Below, in pieces: positions 26,189 to 35,084 of a stretch of DNA of 64,000 nt; within the stretch, counting starts at the first letter, position 1, and each line of letters starts with the position of its first letter. Source of the stretch: Mycobacterium sp. 852013-50091_SCH5140682 (GTDB lineage Bacteria; Actinomycetota; Actinomycetes; Mycobacteriales; Mycobacteriaceae); NCBI RefSeq assembly GCF_001665685.1, contig NZ_LZTB01000097.1, positions 1 through 64,000 on the forward strand. The letters are read 5' to 3'. A program made the position numbers and the translations under genes. The notes under the pieces were generated by a model. That model searched no databases. It was not told the DNA's origin and saw only the letters and a program-made list of their open reading frames with translations.

Positions 26189-29100
26189 CGCGCCGCCCTT
26201 TCGGCCCGCAGCATCGGCAACCACAGCCGGGCCGAGTAGGCGCCCAACCGGTTGTTCTCGCCCGGGACCTCCTCACCGGGGCGCAGCGGCTGCATGAGAT
26301 CCCGCAGCCACGCGCTGCGACCCCAGGCCCGCACATGCGCCGGCTGCTGATCCTCGCCGGGATAATTGCCACTGCGCCAACGGTATCCGGCGGCCTGCTC
26401 GGGATCATCGCCGGTGTGCCGGGCCACCGCCCAGGCGTATGAGGTCTTCACCGGCAACGGCAACGGCTCCCGGCGGCCCGCATCGTAGATCCGCACCAGG
26501 TCGACCAAGAGCTCAACCGGATCGGCCGGGCTGCCCAACCCCTCGGCGCGTGGGGTGGTCCCACGCCTGGGGCGGCCGATGCACACCGCCGAGAACTCCC
26601 GTCCGGGATACTGGGCGGCCAACGCCAGCAAGGGAATCCACGACTGCAGCAGATGCTTGCCGTCGAGCTTCGAGTAGGTCACCGAGACCAGGCGCTCGCC
26701 GAAGACAGGGGACACGGTGCCGGTGAGCCGTCGCCCGCCGCCCAGGTCGATGTCCACGTCGTAGGCCTGGGAGTCCACGCCGCGGTGGTGCTGTGCTTCG
26801 GCGGCCAGTGCCGCGCACTGTTCGCGGATGGCGCCTGCCGTGCGCCAGCCGAGTTGCCCGGGCGGCAGGGTGCCGCGCCGCCACTCGGCCTGCTGAGCAT
26901 CGGCCGGGGCCAGGCCGCGCAGCATGTCGTGCAGCATGCGATCGCCGACCGTCCACTCCTCCAACGCATCGATGTCGACGGGCATCACGTCGGAGACGCC
27001 CTCGACCTCCCACGGCAGGGTGTAGTCCAAAGCCCGGAAGAATCCCTTCACCGGGTCGTTGAAGAAGCCCACCAGATCCGCCAGCACCACATCGTCGGGC
27101 GGGGGCGGCGGCAACGGATCGGCGAAAAACGCTGGGCGCTCGGCACGTTGACCGGTATTGGCCTGCGCGGCGGTCAACGCCGTCGGATCGAACGTGAACG
27201 GTTCACCGGGCACCATCGCGCCCGGTATGACGTTGCGAATGTCGAACGGCTGCAACGGGTGATGGGTGACGACGTGCACCGGCTGCTCGGTGGTGATGTC
27301 GAGAGTGTCGAGTAGTTCGGCCAGCGGCACCGCGGGCGGGCGGGGTTGCCCGGAGTACTCGTTGGCGCCGGTGTAGGTGACGACGAGCGTCTCGGTCGCC
27401 GCGCCGATCGCGTCGAGCAGCAACTGCCGGTCCTCCGACCGGATGTCGCGCTCACCGGTCACCGGGTCGCGCGCCAGCGCGTCGTCACCGTCGATCGCAC
27501 CCAAGCGTGGGAACACCCCGTCGTCCAAACCGACCAGGCACACCACGCGGTGCGGCACCGAGCGCATCGGGACCATGGTGCACACCGTCAGCGTGCCGGT
27601 CCGGAAGTTGGCGCGGGTGGGCCGCCCGGCCAGGTGTCGTTCCAGCAACGCGCGAATATCGCTCAGTCGCAACATGGTTGATGTCTCGGCGGTCGCGAGG
27701 ATGTCGTCGAACTCGCGCTGCACCTGGGTGCGCGGCCAGTCCTCGTCGTCGAATGCGAGCGCGTCGATGTCGGCGGTCAGCTCGGTCAGCCATTCGGCGA
27801 GGGTCTTGGTGCCACTGAGCCCGCGTACCGCGTGGTGCAGCTTGTCCACGAAGTCGGCGAAGCGGCCTGCCAATTCGACCCGATTGCTGCTGACATCGTC
27901 GAGCGGCAGCGTGGTACCCAGCCAGGCGTGCGAATCGTCGGACATCGCCACGCCGGCCAGCACCCGGTCGATGCCGAACCGCCAGGTGTTGTGCAAGAAG
28001 TCGACGCCATAGGGGCGACGGTGTTCCTGGTCGAACCCCCAGCGGATGTTGGCTTCGCGCACCCACGCCGTGACGGCGTCCAGATCGTCGTCGGTGAAAC
28101 CGAACCGCGCCCGCACCGGAGCCGACTCCGCCAGGTTGAGCACCTCGCTCGCCCCGGCGCGGCCGCCGGCCAGGCTCAGCAGTCGCGCCGCCACCGACAA
28201 CAACGGATTGGTCTGCACCAGCGCACGATCGGCCAACCGGACCCGCAGCCGGTGAGCGGGATGGGCGCCGTGCACCACATCGCCGAGCCCGAACCCCGCG
28301 GTGATCAGCGGCGCGTAGGTCTCGATGTCCGGGCACATGACGAGGATGTCGCGGGGCTCAAGCGTCGGATCGTCGGCCAGCAGGCCCAACAGGACCTCAC
28401 GCAGCACGTCGATCTGCCGCGCCGGGCCGTGACAACTGTGCACCTGCACCGACCGATCTTCGGGGCGGTGCATCCGGCCCTGCGGGCGCACCTCGTCGGC
28501 GGCGATGTCGGACTGCAACCAGCCCAGCAGGGTATCGGGATGGCTTGGTGCGCCGAGGAATTCGTCGGTGGCCGGGGTGGGAAGCAGTCGTTGCAGCTCG
28601 CGCAGATCACGGCCAAGGGTCGCCGATAGCGGGTGCGTGACCGCGCGGTGGCTCCTATCGGCGCGGCGCGGCACCGCGCCCTTCTCGGCGGCCAGCGCCT
28701 GCCACAGCCGGTCACTCGGATGCGGCAGCCACAGGTGCAGATCGTGGTGGACGGCCAGGGCGTCGAGCAGCTCGATCTCGGTGACCGGCAGCCGGGTGTG
28801 CCCGAAGAGTGACAGCCGCTCGGGCAGATCGCTGGGCGATTCCCGCAGCCGGGCAAGGGTTTTCGCATGACGGATGTGGGGTGGGTCGGCATCGATGCGC
28901 GCGGTGAGCGCCTGCCACAGCGGCTGCTGCCAGGCCAGATCGTCGGGGATGCCCGCCCAGTCGATGAGTAGCTGTGGGCGCTGCCGGGCGTAGGACGCGA
29001 AGATCCCGGCGAGGCGTCGGGCCACCGCGTAACGACGACCCTGTCGCAGCTCGTGTTCCTCACCGCCCTCGAACCGGCCCAGGTGGGTGGCCAACGCGGT

Positions 29101-29409
29101 GCACCACGGCGCATTCAGGTTGTCGTCGATGACCGCCAGCAGCGGCCACACCAGTGCCTCGGGCGACCACGGATCGTCGTCCTGTGTTCCGGTGATCTCG
29201 GCGATCAACGACCGCGGATTGCGGAATCGCACGGCCGCGCACACACCGAGCCGGTTGGCGAGCCGCTGGCTCAACCACCGCTCGACGCCCTTGGCCGGGA
29301 CCAGCACCAGTTCCTCGGCGAACGGATCCGGCAGGGCAGTGGACAGCAGGGCACCCAGCCCCTCGGCGAGCAGATCCGTGCGCTCAGCCCGGTGCAGGTG
29401 CAGTGCCAT
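26185..29409 (-). CDS. recC: Exodeoxyribonuclease V gamma subunit (RecC)
   Basis: A 1074-residue RecC, the helicase-like scaffold that scans for Chi in the enterobacterial enzyme. Family features: MALHLHRAERTDLLAEGLGALL start, LVPAKGVERWLSQRLA, the inactive helicase lobes, MVPMRSVPHRVVCLVGLDDGVFPR, and a degenerate C-terminal nuclease-like region. The ATG at 29407-29409 gives the standard N-terminus; the open frame continues 145 codons upstream but that part is antisense to cynS. It is the first gene of recCBD and is divergent from cynS with a 45-base gap. Confidence 0.94.
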   Translation of the reverse strand: MALHLHRAERTDLLAEGLGALLSTALPDPFAEELVLVPAKGVERWLSQRLANRLGVCAAVRFRNPRSLIAEITGTQDDDPWSPEALVWPLLAVIDDNLNAPWCTALATHLGRFEGGEEHELRQGRRYAVARRLAGIFASYARQRPQLLIDWAGIPDDLAWQQPLWQALTARIDADPPHIRHAKTLARLRESPSDLPERLSLFGHTRLPVTEIELLDALAVHHDLHLWLPHPSDRLWQALAAEKGAVPRRADRSHRAVTHPLSATLGRDLRELQRLLPTPATDEFLGAPSHPDTLLGWLQSDIAADEVRPQGRMHRPEDRSVQVHSCHGPARQIDVLREVLLGLLADDPTLEPRDILVMCPDIETYAPLITAGFGLGDVVHGAHPAHRLRVRLADRALVQTNPLLSVAARLLSLAGGRAGASEVLNLAESAPVRARFGFTDDDLDAVTAWVREANIRWGFDQEHRRPYGVDFLHNTWRFGIDRVLAGVAMSDDSHAWLGTTLPLDDVSSNRVELAGRFADFVDKLHHAVRGLSGTKTLAEWLTELTADIDALAFDDEDWPRTQVQREFDDILATAETSTMLRLSDIRALLERHLAGRPTRANFRTGTLTVCTMVPMRSVPHRVVCLVGLDDGVFPRLGAIDGDDALARDPVTGERDIRSEDRQLLLDAIGAATETLVVTYTGANEYSGQPRPPAVPLAELLDTLDITTEQPVHVVTHHPLQPFDIRNVIPGAMVPGEPFTFDPTALTAAQANTGQRAERPAFFADPLPPPPPDDVVLADLVGFFNDPVKGFFRALDYTLPWEVEGVSDVMPVDIDALEEWTVGDRMLHDMLRGLAPADAQQAEWRRGTLPPGQLGWRTAGAIREQCAALAAEAQHHRGVDSQAYDVDIDLGGGRRLTGTVSPVFGERLVSVTYSKLDGKHLLQSWIPLLALAAQYPGREFSAVCIGRPRRGTTPRAEGLGSPADPVELLVDLVRIYDAGRREPLPLPVKTSYAWAVARHTGDDPEQAAGYRWRSGNYPGEDQQPAHVRAWGRSAWLRDLMQPLRPGEEVPGENNRLGAYSARLWLPMLRAERAAR

Positions 29410-29454
29410 CGCCCCTACCCTATGGCGCGCCACCGACACTGTTGCGCATGGATG

Positions 29455-29919
29455 ATGGGTGCCGTGACCCGAGATGAAATCACCGAAGAGATCGTGCTGG
29501 CCCGCGTGTCCAAAGGGTTGACCTGGCAGCAGCTCGCCGACGCCATCGACCGGCCCGTGGTGTGGACGACGGCGGCGCTGCTCGGTCAACATCCGATCCC
29601 GCCGGAGCAGGCCAGCGTGCTCGTCGGCATGCTCGGGCTGGATCCGACGGTGGTGCCGGTGCTGGCCGCTGTGCCGATGCGCGGCGGGTTGCCGACCGCG
29701 GTGCCGACGGACCCGACCATCTACCGGTTCTACGAAGCGCTGCAGGTGTATGGCCCGGCGCTCAAGGAGCTGATCCACGAGCAGTTCGGCGACGGCATCA
29801 TGAGCGCGATCAACTTCAGCGTCGACATCGCCAAGAAGTCCCACCCGGCGGGCGACCGCATTGTGGTGACCTTCGACGGCAAGTTCCTGCCGTACGACTG
29901 GAACGCCGCCGTCGACTAA
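29455..29919 (+). CDS. cynS: Cyanate hydratase (cyanase)
   Basis: A 154-residue cyanase that converts cyanate and bicarbonate to ammonia and CO2. The C-terminal active-site segment YRFYEALQVYGPALKELIHE...GIMSAINF contains the conserved catalytic Arg, Glu and Ser of the family, and the N-terminal half is the lambda-repressor-like helical domain. Length matches the E. coli enzyme (156). Start could be ATG 29452, ATG 29455 or GTG 29464; I use 29455. It stands alone without cynT or cynX, between recC and a repeat-bounded DUF559 gene. Confidence 0.92.
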   Translation: MGAVTRDEITEEIVLARVSKGLTWQQLADAIDRPVVWTTAALLGQHPIPPEQASVLVGMLGLDPTVVPVLAAVPMRGGLPTAVPTDPTIYRFYEALQVYGPALKELIHEQFGDGIMSAINFSVDIAKKSHPAGDRIVVTFDGKFLPYDWNAAVD

Positions 29920-29963
29920 CTCGGCCCACTCATGCCTATTGGGGGCGGGTAAGCCTTCCCGTG

Positions 29964-30011
29964 CGTAACGCCACGGCGAAAAATCCGGCGAATCTCCGCC
30001 ACTGCGTTACG
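29964..30011. repeat. Palindromic repeat copy A (48 bp)
   Basis: A 48-base element with outer arms CGTAACGC and GCGTTACG and an inner GGCG/CGCC pair. At this copy the outer stem extends by three more bases on each side (GTG/CAC, 29961-30014). It matches copy B at 30886-30933 in 46 of 48 positions and in the same orientation. The pair brackets the DUF559 gene. Confidence 0.85.
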
Positions 30012-30053
30012 CACACGCGCGGACCTGTCGGTACCCGGGAGCACACTCCGGTC

Positions 30054-30890
30054 ATGGGGGAGCCATTCATCGGCAGTGAAGCGATCGCAGCAGGGAAACT
30101 GACCCGCCACGATCTTCGAACTCGGTTTGTTGCCGTGCACCAGGACGTCTATGTGGCACGGGGAACGCGGCCAACGGCGGTGCTTCGGGCCAAGGCGTGT
30201 TGGTTGCGGTCACGAGGGCATGGAGTGCTGGCGGGGTTCTCGGCATCGGCCATGCACGGCTCCCGCTGGGTCGGCGCCGAGCTCCCGGCATACATCATCG
30301 ACACCAATCGCCGACCGGCCCGCGGCATCGTCACGTGGAGTGATGCGCTCGACGACGATGAAATCTGTCTGATTGCCGGCATGCGCGTCACCACTGCAGT
30401 TCGCACCGCCGTGGATCTGGCCTGCAAGTTCCCCGAGGCCACCGCGGTGCCTGCGATCGACGCGCTGGCCCGCGCGACGAAAACGAAGGTGGCTGACATC
30501 GAATTGGCGGCCCAGCGTCACGCCGGTCGCAGAGGGATCAAGCAGGCCCGCAACACGATCGCGCTGGTTGACCCCGGAGCAGAATCGCCACGGGAAACGT
30601 GGTTGCGGCTCTTGGTCGTCCATGCCGGGTATCCACGGCCCGAAACGCAGTACCCCGTCTACAACGAATTCGGCGTTCTGATCGGTGAAGTCGATATGGC
30701 GTGGCCGGACCTGAAGATCGCGCTCGAATACGAAGGCCGCGACCACTTGGATCCTGACCAGCTACGCAAGGACATTCTGCGCGTTGAGGAGATGACCAGA
30801 GCCGACTGGATCGTCATCCGAGTCACGTGCCGGGACGGCAAAGGCGGCATCCTGAAGAGGCTTGCCACGGCTTGGGCATCGCGTACGTAA
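30054..30890 (+). CDS. AbiEi-like HTH plus DUF559 (Vsr-like nuclease fold) protein
   Basis: A 278-residue protein. The N-terminal ~40 residues (IAAGKLTRHDLRTRFVAVHQ, DVYVARG) are the winged-helix start seen in AbiEi-type antitoxin-like proteins. The C-terminal ~90 residues are a DUF559/Vsr-like restriction-endonuclease fold with acidic residues in GEVDMAWPDLKIALEYEG and RKDILRVEEM, then DWIVIRVT. Many such genes occur in actinobacteria; DNA nicking is inferred and function unknown. The gene lies between two direct copies of a 48-bp palindromic repeat, and its own stop codon TAA (30888-30890) is made by the first bases of the downstream copy. It looks like an inserted cassette. Confidence 0.75.
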   Translation: MGEPFIGSEAIAAGKLTRHDLRTRFVAVHQDVYVARGTRPTAVLRAKACWLRSRGHGVLAGFSASAMHGSRWVGAELPAYIIDTNRRPARGIVTWSDALDDDEICLIAGMRVTTAVRTAVDLACKFPEATAVPAIDALARATKTKVADIELAAQRHAGRRGIKQARNTIALVDPGAESPRETWLRLLVVHAGYPRPETQYPVYNEFGVLIGEVDMAWPDLKIALEYEGRDHLDPDQLRKDILRVEEMTRADWIVIRVTCRDGKGGILKRLATAWASRT

Positions 30891-30933
30891 CGCCACGGCG
30901 GGAAATCCGGCGAATCTCCGCCACTGCGTTACG
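30886..30933. repeat. Palindromic repeat copy B (48 bp)
   Basis: The second copy of the repeat at 29964-30011, differing only by GG instead of AA in the inner segment. It begins 5 bases before the end of the DUF559 gene and supplies that gene's stop codon, then continues to 20 bases before the convergent echA3 stop. It could also act as a transcription terminator. Confidence 0.85.
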
Positions 30934-30953
30934 CGCGCGAGCAGCAGCCGCAG

Positions 30954-31652
30954 TTACCCCGCGAATTCGCTTGGCAGCCCGTCAATTCCGGCGCGGATGG
31001 CGAGAATCGCGTCGGCGCGGGCCTTGAGCTTGCTGCCGACATGTGCCCCGGCGTTCAGCGTCGTCGCCGCTTCGGCGGCCACGTGCTGAGCGCGAGTGAG
31101 CACGGCGTCGGGTTCAACGATCTCGTCGAGCCACCCCGCCGCGATCGCGGCGTCGCCTGCGAACGTCGCGGCCATCGAGATGCCACGCTGGAACGCCGCA
31201 CGGGTCAGGCGCATACGCATGATCTCGATCGCGGCGATCGGCAGCGTCATACCGATGGCGACCTCGTTGGCCTGGCAGCGGGACTTGGGCGAACCCACCC
31301 GGTGATCGCCGGAGAGCAACAGGAACGATCCCATCGCGATCGCCGGTCCGGTCGCGGCCATGATGACCGGGACGGGGAAGGTCAGGCAGCGCAGCGACAA
31401 CTCGAAACCGCCGGCCAGCATGGCCAGTGTCGCCTGCGTGTCGCCGGATGCGAACACACTCAAGTCGAAGCCGCCGCTGAACACCTTGGCGTTGCCGGCC
31501 AGCACGACGGCCTTGGCGCCGTCCTCCACGGTGCGGTCGAGCGCGGCGTTGACATCGCTCTGCATGGCCGGCGACAGCGCATTGACCTTGCCGTCGTCCA
31601 GCGTGAGGGTTGCGACGGACTCGTTGAGCTCGTAGCTCACCAGGCTGCTCAT
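30954..31652 (-). CDS. echA3: Enoyl-CoA hydratase/isomerase family protein
   Basis: A 232-residue crotonase-fold protein. The oxyanion-hole region is AGNAKVFSGGFDLSVFA and the second is ATGPAIAMGSFLLLSGDHRVG. The usual catalytic Glu pair is not clear, so hydratase or isomerase activity is uncertain. Size and position (between recC and an Rv0633c-like gene) match M. tuberculosis echA3 (Rv0632c). Fatty-acid related metabolism is expected. Confidence 0.85.
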   Translation of the reverse strand: MSSLVSYELNESVATLTLDDGKVNALSPAMQSDVNAALDRTVEDGAKAVVLAGNAKVFSGGFDLSVFASGDTQATLAMLAGGFELSLRCLTFPVPVIMAATGPAIAMGSFLLLSGDHRVGSPKSRCQANEVAIGMTLPIAAIEIMRMRLTRAAFQRGISMAATFAGDAAIAAGWLDEIVEPDAVLTRAQHVAAEAATTLNAGAHVGSKLKARADAILAIRAGIDGLPSEFAG

Positions 31653-31679
31653 CGCACAGATCGTACGGGGCGGACTGAC

Positions 31680-32522
31680 TCAGGCGTTGTGGCGCCCGCG
31701 CGGATTGATCAGCTCGGTCTCGGGATCGTCGTCGTCGTAATCCTCGTCGTCGTCCTCGTCTTCGGTGGTCTCGTAGCGGCTCTTCCACCGCTCACGGACC
31801 TCCGCGCCGAGCGCGTTGATGCGGTTGATCTCCGAACGCAGCGTTTGCTCGTCGGTCTCCTTGGCCGCGTACTGGAAGTAGTTGAGTACGCCGCGCAGCA
31901 GCTCGAGCTTCTGCTTCTCCTGGCGGGCCCGGTCGTGGGTGGTCAGCAGTTCCATGCGGTCGACCGGCGGCAGCGTGGCCCAGTCGAGGACGGCCGTGTT
32001 GCGGAACTTCTTGCCGGCAGGCTTCCCGCCCGAGGGCGGCTGATCGTAATAGGTGACGGCGCCGTCGAATCGCGACGCGATGGCCTCGCCGAGCTGTTTG
32101 CGGTCCAGCGCGGAATCCCACACGATCCGCCATTCCTGCGACGGCGCCAGATAGGGAATCTCCGCGGGCAGGTTGAGGGGGACGATGTCGACGTAGTTGT
32201 CGTCGTAGGAACTCTCGTACTTGCCGACGGTCGGCGGGTTGGCGAATTCGAAGCGCAACCCGTAGGCCGGAGTCTGGCCGTAGTTGCGCACGACCAGTTC
32301 GACCAGATGCCAGTCGGATCCGCTGGGTTCCATGAACATCGAGACGTTCGGCTGGGTCAGCTCGGCGCGCTTGTCTCTGGCCTTGAGGTACTGCCGCCAC
32401 CCGTAGATCAGGGCGGCGACGACGACGGCGATGGCGACCCACGCCGCCACCGCCGTCCACGCGCCAGGATTGAACTCAGCCAACTCGCGCCCCCGATCGG
32501 TGATTGAACCCGTGATGCGCAT
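31680..32522 (-). CDS. Membrane-anchored protein of the Rv0633c position
   Basis: A 280-residue protein with one N-terminal membrane helix (WTAVAAWVAIAVVVAALIYG), a predicted beta-rich middle (WHLVELVVRNYGQTPAYGLR), a coiled-coil-like segment near 190-230, and a very acidic C-terminus (EDEDDDEDYDDDDPETE). No known domain is recognised. The ATG at 32522 has GGGG six bases upstream; a GTG at 32537 is an alternative. Position between echA3 and the glyoxalase-like gene matches M. tuberculosis Rv0633c. Confidence 0.7.
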   Translation of the reverse strand: MRITGSITDRGRELAEFNPGAWTAVAAWVAIAVVVAALIYGWRQYLKARDKRAELTQPNVSMFMEPSGSDWHLVELVVRNYGQTPAYGLRFEFANPPTVGKYESSYDDNYVDIVPLNLPAEIPYLAPSQEWRIVWDSALDRKQLGEAIASRFDGAVTYYDQPPSGGKPAGKKFRNTAVLDWATLPPVDRMELLTTHDRARQEKQKLELLRGVLNYFQYAAKETDEQTLRSEINRINALGAEVRERWKSRYETTEDEDDDEDYDDDDPETELINPRGRHNA

Positions 32523-32589
32523 AAAAGTCCCCACCACAGGCTTATATCACGTACCGGTGGGTGCCGGGCCGATCGTGGTCAGCAAAGTT

Positions 32590-33582
32590 TCAGGAAGCGG
32601 CAGCCGTGAGGGCGACGGCCGTCGCGGGCTCGGCCTGGGCGGGCACGGGCAGCAGGCGCTCGCCGCGCGCCAGCCAATCGGCATCGGCCCACTCGATGCG
32701 GGCCGGCAGGCGCCGCCAGTACTGCGGGTGCGCGCGTAGATACAGCTCGACACTGGCGTGCACGGCGGCATCCAGCGGCGGCCGGACCATGCCGAAGGTC
32801 GCGGCGGTACCCGCCAGCGCATCGAGGTCGGTGGGCGTGGACAGGCGCACGGGGACCCGCAGGCCGGCGTCGACGGCTCCTTCGAGCATCCAATCCATGG
32901 CGATGTCGGCCAGCGCCCAGCACGCGCCGGTGCCGCCCGCGATGTCGCAGTGCCCGCCGCGGAACCAGACCTCGTCGATGGCGTCGCCGTCCCGCGCGGC
33001 CGGGCGCAGCGCGTCGATGGCCAGCGCGTGCCGTCCGCTTTCGACATTGGTCAGCGGGGCGGTCCGACGGCCGGCGCCGGGGATGCGCACGACATCCCAG
33101 AGGCCCAAAAACCGTACGGGGACCGTGCTTTCGGCATGTCCGATCAACTCGGCAGCCAACCCTTTGACATGTTCCCAGTCCTGCGCGGTGCGTGCCGTGC
33201 GGGGCAGCGCGTAGGTGGCCAGCGCATAGCTGACCAGATCGTCCGAGCCCTCCGGCAACAACCCGACCGAGCCGAGCAGTGCTGCCAGTTCACGGGCCCG
33301 GTGGCCGCCGTCGGCGCCGCCGAACAGGTAGATGGCATCGCCGGGTTCCCAGCAGTCGCCGAGAAAGCGGTAGGCCTCCAGCAGTGCGCTGCGCGCTTCG
33401 GTCACTGCGGCGGCGCGACGGCGCCGGGAGAATCTCATGCGACACGACGTAGCGCCCGAGTGGTACCAGCCGAGCTGCTCGTCGTCGATGTCCAGCAACC
33501 GGAACAACGCCTCAGTGTTGGTCGCGTCTCGTGGACCGGGACGCTCATCTGTGTGGTCGAAGCACAGCACTATATTTTTCAC
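32590..33582 (-). CDS. DUF2235 (Tle1-like) alpha/beta-hydrolase domain protein, serine motif lost
   Basis: A 330-residue protein with the DUF2235 layout: N-terminal NIVLCFDHTDERPGP...TNTEALF (family NIVxCFDGTxN...TNV), VRFLGLWDVV near 155-165 and VWFRGGHCDIAGG near 205. In active members the nucleophile lies in GFSRGA; here residues 87-93 read FGGADGG, so the Ser is Ala. The protein may have lost hydrolase activity and kept a binding role. It has no membrane segment or signal. It sits between the Rv0633c-like gene and the MBL hydrolase, where M. tuberculosis has none, so it is probably acquired or lost in lineages. Confidence 0.75.
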   Translation of the reverse strand: MKNIVLCFDHTDERPGPRDATNTEALFRLLDIDDEQLGWYHSGATSCRMRFSRRRRAAAVTEARSALLEAYRFLGDCWEPGDAIYLFGGADGGHRARELAALLGSVGLLPEGSDDLVSYALATYALPRTARTAQDWEHVKGLAAELIGHAESTVPVRFLGLWDVVRIPGAGRRTAPLTNVESGRHALAIDALRPAARDGDAIDEVWFRGGHCDIAGGTGACWALADIAMDWMLEGAVDAGLRVPVRLSTPTDLDALAGTAATFGMVRPPLDAAVHASVELYLRAHPQYWRRLPARIEWADADWLARGERLLPVPAQAEPATAVALTAAAS

Positions 33583-33811
33583 AACGACCCCCGACGGAAC
33601 AAACGAGGAAGACTGCTCAATCAGTTTGCCGGGGTATCGAAACGGTGTCCTGAGTATTGCGCTACTCTATTTGCTCATTCACGCGGGTTTTTGCGTATGC
33701 AACCGTATTGCCGACGAAGTCGGTCGCGACACTGCGACATGCAGGAAAGTTCCGTTACGCCAGGTCGGGAAGCCGGTCAGATCCGTGCTCGGCAAGCCGT
33801 ACGGGCAGCTG

Positions 33812-34525
33812 TCAGCCACCCATCAGCGAGCGCCACTGCTGCAGGTCTGATGCGCGGTACACGTAGTTGCTGCGCTTGACCTCGGCCAGCGAAGCGCTGG
33901 GCTCGGCCGAGTACCAATGGCCGGGAAACACCATCGGATCGCCCGGCAGCTGGGCCAGCGATTGCAGGCTGCGGAACATGTCGTCGACGTTGCCGCCAGG
34001 AAAGTCGGTGCGGCCACAGCCCTCGAGGAACAGCGTGTCGCCGGCGACCAGTCGTCCGTCGAGCAGGAAGCACTGACTGCCGGGGGTATGGCCGGGCGTG
34101 TGCAGCAATTCGATGTCGACGGCGCCGACGCTGACCTTGTCGCCGTGCTGGTGGCGGGTCAGGCTGCTCAGTGGGATGCCGGTGACGCGCGAAACCCAGT
34201 CAGCCTCATGGGTATTGACGTGTACGGGGACCTCGGTGCGGTCCAGTAACTCGGCCAGGCCCTTGAGCTCGAAACCCATCATCGACCCGCCGACGTGGTC
34301 GGGGTGGTGGTGGGTGACCAGCACGCCCGCCAAGCGCATGCCGTCGGCTTCCAGCGCATCGACCAGATCACCCGCGGCGTAGGCCGGATCGACCACCAGT
34401 GCCTCGCCGGTCTCGCGATCGCCGATCAGGTAGGCGAAGTTGCGCATCTGCTGGGCGATCATGTCGTCGGCGGCGAAGTCGCGACCCGACAAGAGCTGCT
34501 TGAAGTACAGGCGATCCTGAGACAT
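33812..34525 (-). CDS. MBL-fold hydrolase, glyoxalase II-like
   Basis: A 237-residue metallo-beta-lactamase-fold protein with the metal motif THHHPDHVGG, a second His in LLHTPGHTPGS, Asp in VAGDTLF, and a final His in VFPGHWYS. These are the ligands of a dinuclear site as in glyoxalase II and persulfide dioxygenases. The ATG at 34525 gives the normal N-terminus; an upstream start at 34561 lies in the operator region. Its position just before thrT matches M. tuberculosis Rv0634c. It is divergent from nsrR with about 100 bases between. Confidence 0.88.
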   Translation of the reverse strand: MSQDRLYFKQLLSGRDFAADDMIAQQMRNFAYLIGDRETGEALVVDPAYAAGDLVDALEADGMRLAGVLVTHHHPDHVGGSMMGFELKGLAELLDRTEVPVHVNTHEADWVSRVTGIPLSSLTRHQHGDKVSVGAVDIELLHTPGHTPGSQCFLLDGRLVAGDTLFLEGCGRTDFPGGNVDDMFRSLQSLAQLPGDPMVFPGHWYSAEPSASLAEVKRSNYVYRASDLQQWRSLMGG

Positions 34526-34571
34526 CTGCCCATCATTGCAGGTCAAAAAACCGCACTTCACGCGGTGTTTA

Positions 34572-34605
34572 AGCGCACAGCGCTAAAAGTCGCATCAAGA
34601 ATGCG
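34572..34605. promoter_or_regulatory. Two inverted repeats between the MBL gene and nsrR
   Basis: AGCGC-aca-GCGCT (34572-34584) and CGCAT-caaga-ATGCG (34591-34605) are perfect short palindromes in the AT-rich gap, the second just before AATTTAAT near 34607 that could be a -10. One or both could bind NsrR, which usually represses hmp and itself. Confidence 0.5.
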
Positions 34606-34625
34606 GAATTTAATAGCGTGAAGCC

Positions 34626-35084
34626 ATGCAACTGACCCGGTTCACCGATCTGGGCCTCCGCACGCTGATGCTGCTGGCCTCGGCAGAGTCGTCCGGCCGC
34701 CGGGTCACCACGCGCACCATCGCGGCGAGCGCCAACGCGTCCGAGCATCACGTCGCCAAGGCCGTATCGCGGCTGGCGGAGCTCGGCATGGTGCACGCCC
34801 GGCGCGGCCGCGTCGGGGGACTGGTGCTGACCGAGGCCGGCCGTACCGCATCGATCGGCGCGCTGGTGCGCGAACTCGAAGGCGACCGCGAGGTCATCGA
34901 ATGCGGCGGCGAGCACCCGTGTCCGTTGATCGCGGCATGCCGGCTGCGCCGCGCGTTGGCCGAGGCCAAAGCGGCGTTCTACGCCGAACTCGACCGCCAC
35001 ACGGTCACCGATCTGTCAGGAGGCATCGGCTTCTCGGCCGGCCTTCCGATTGTTTTACAACTCACCGGAGAAAGGACCCAATGA
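34626..35084 (+). CDS. nsrR: NsrR-type nitric-oxide-sensing Rrf2 repressor
   Basis: A 152-residue Rrf2-family winged-helix regulator. The wing-helix region is TRTIAASANASEHHVAKAVS and the metal site is Cys93, Cys99 and Cys105 (CGGEHPCPLIAAC), the same spacing and numbering as in Streptomyces NsrR, which holds an NO-sensitive [4Fe-4S] cluster. It is followed with a stop/start overlap by hmp, the classical NsrR target. Cluster loss by NO should relieve repression of the operon. Confidence 0.92.
   Translation: MQLTRFTDLGLRTLMLLASAESSGRRVTTRTIAASANASEHHVAKAVSRLAELGMVHARRGRVGGLVLTEAGRTASIGALVRELEGDREVIECGGEHPCPLIAACRLRRALAEAKAAFYAELDRHTVTDLSGGIGFSAGLPIVLQLTGERTQ

Noticed and set aside
29409..29844. 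N-terminal extension of recC by 145 codons
   Set aside because: The extension is antisense to cynS and unlike RecC; the ATG at 29407-29409 gives the family start.
33583..33811. ORFs of 69-137 codons in the gap between DUF2235 and MBL genes
   Set aside because: They extend into the flanking genes in antisense and have no conserved-looking sequence; the gap is 229 bases with nothing else visible.
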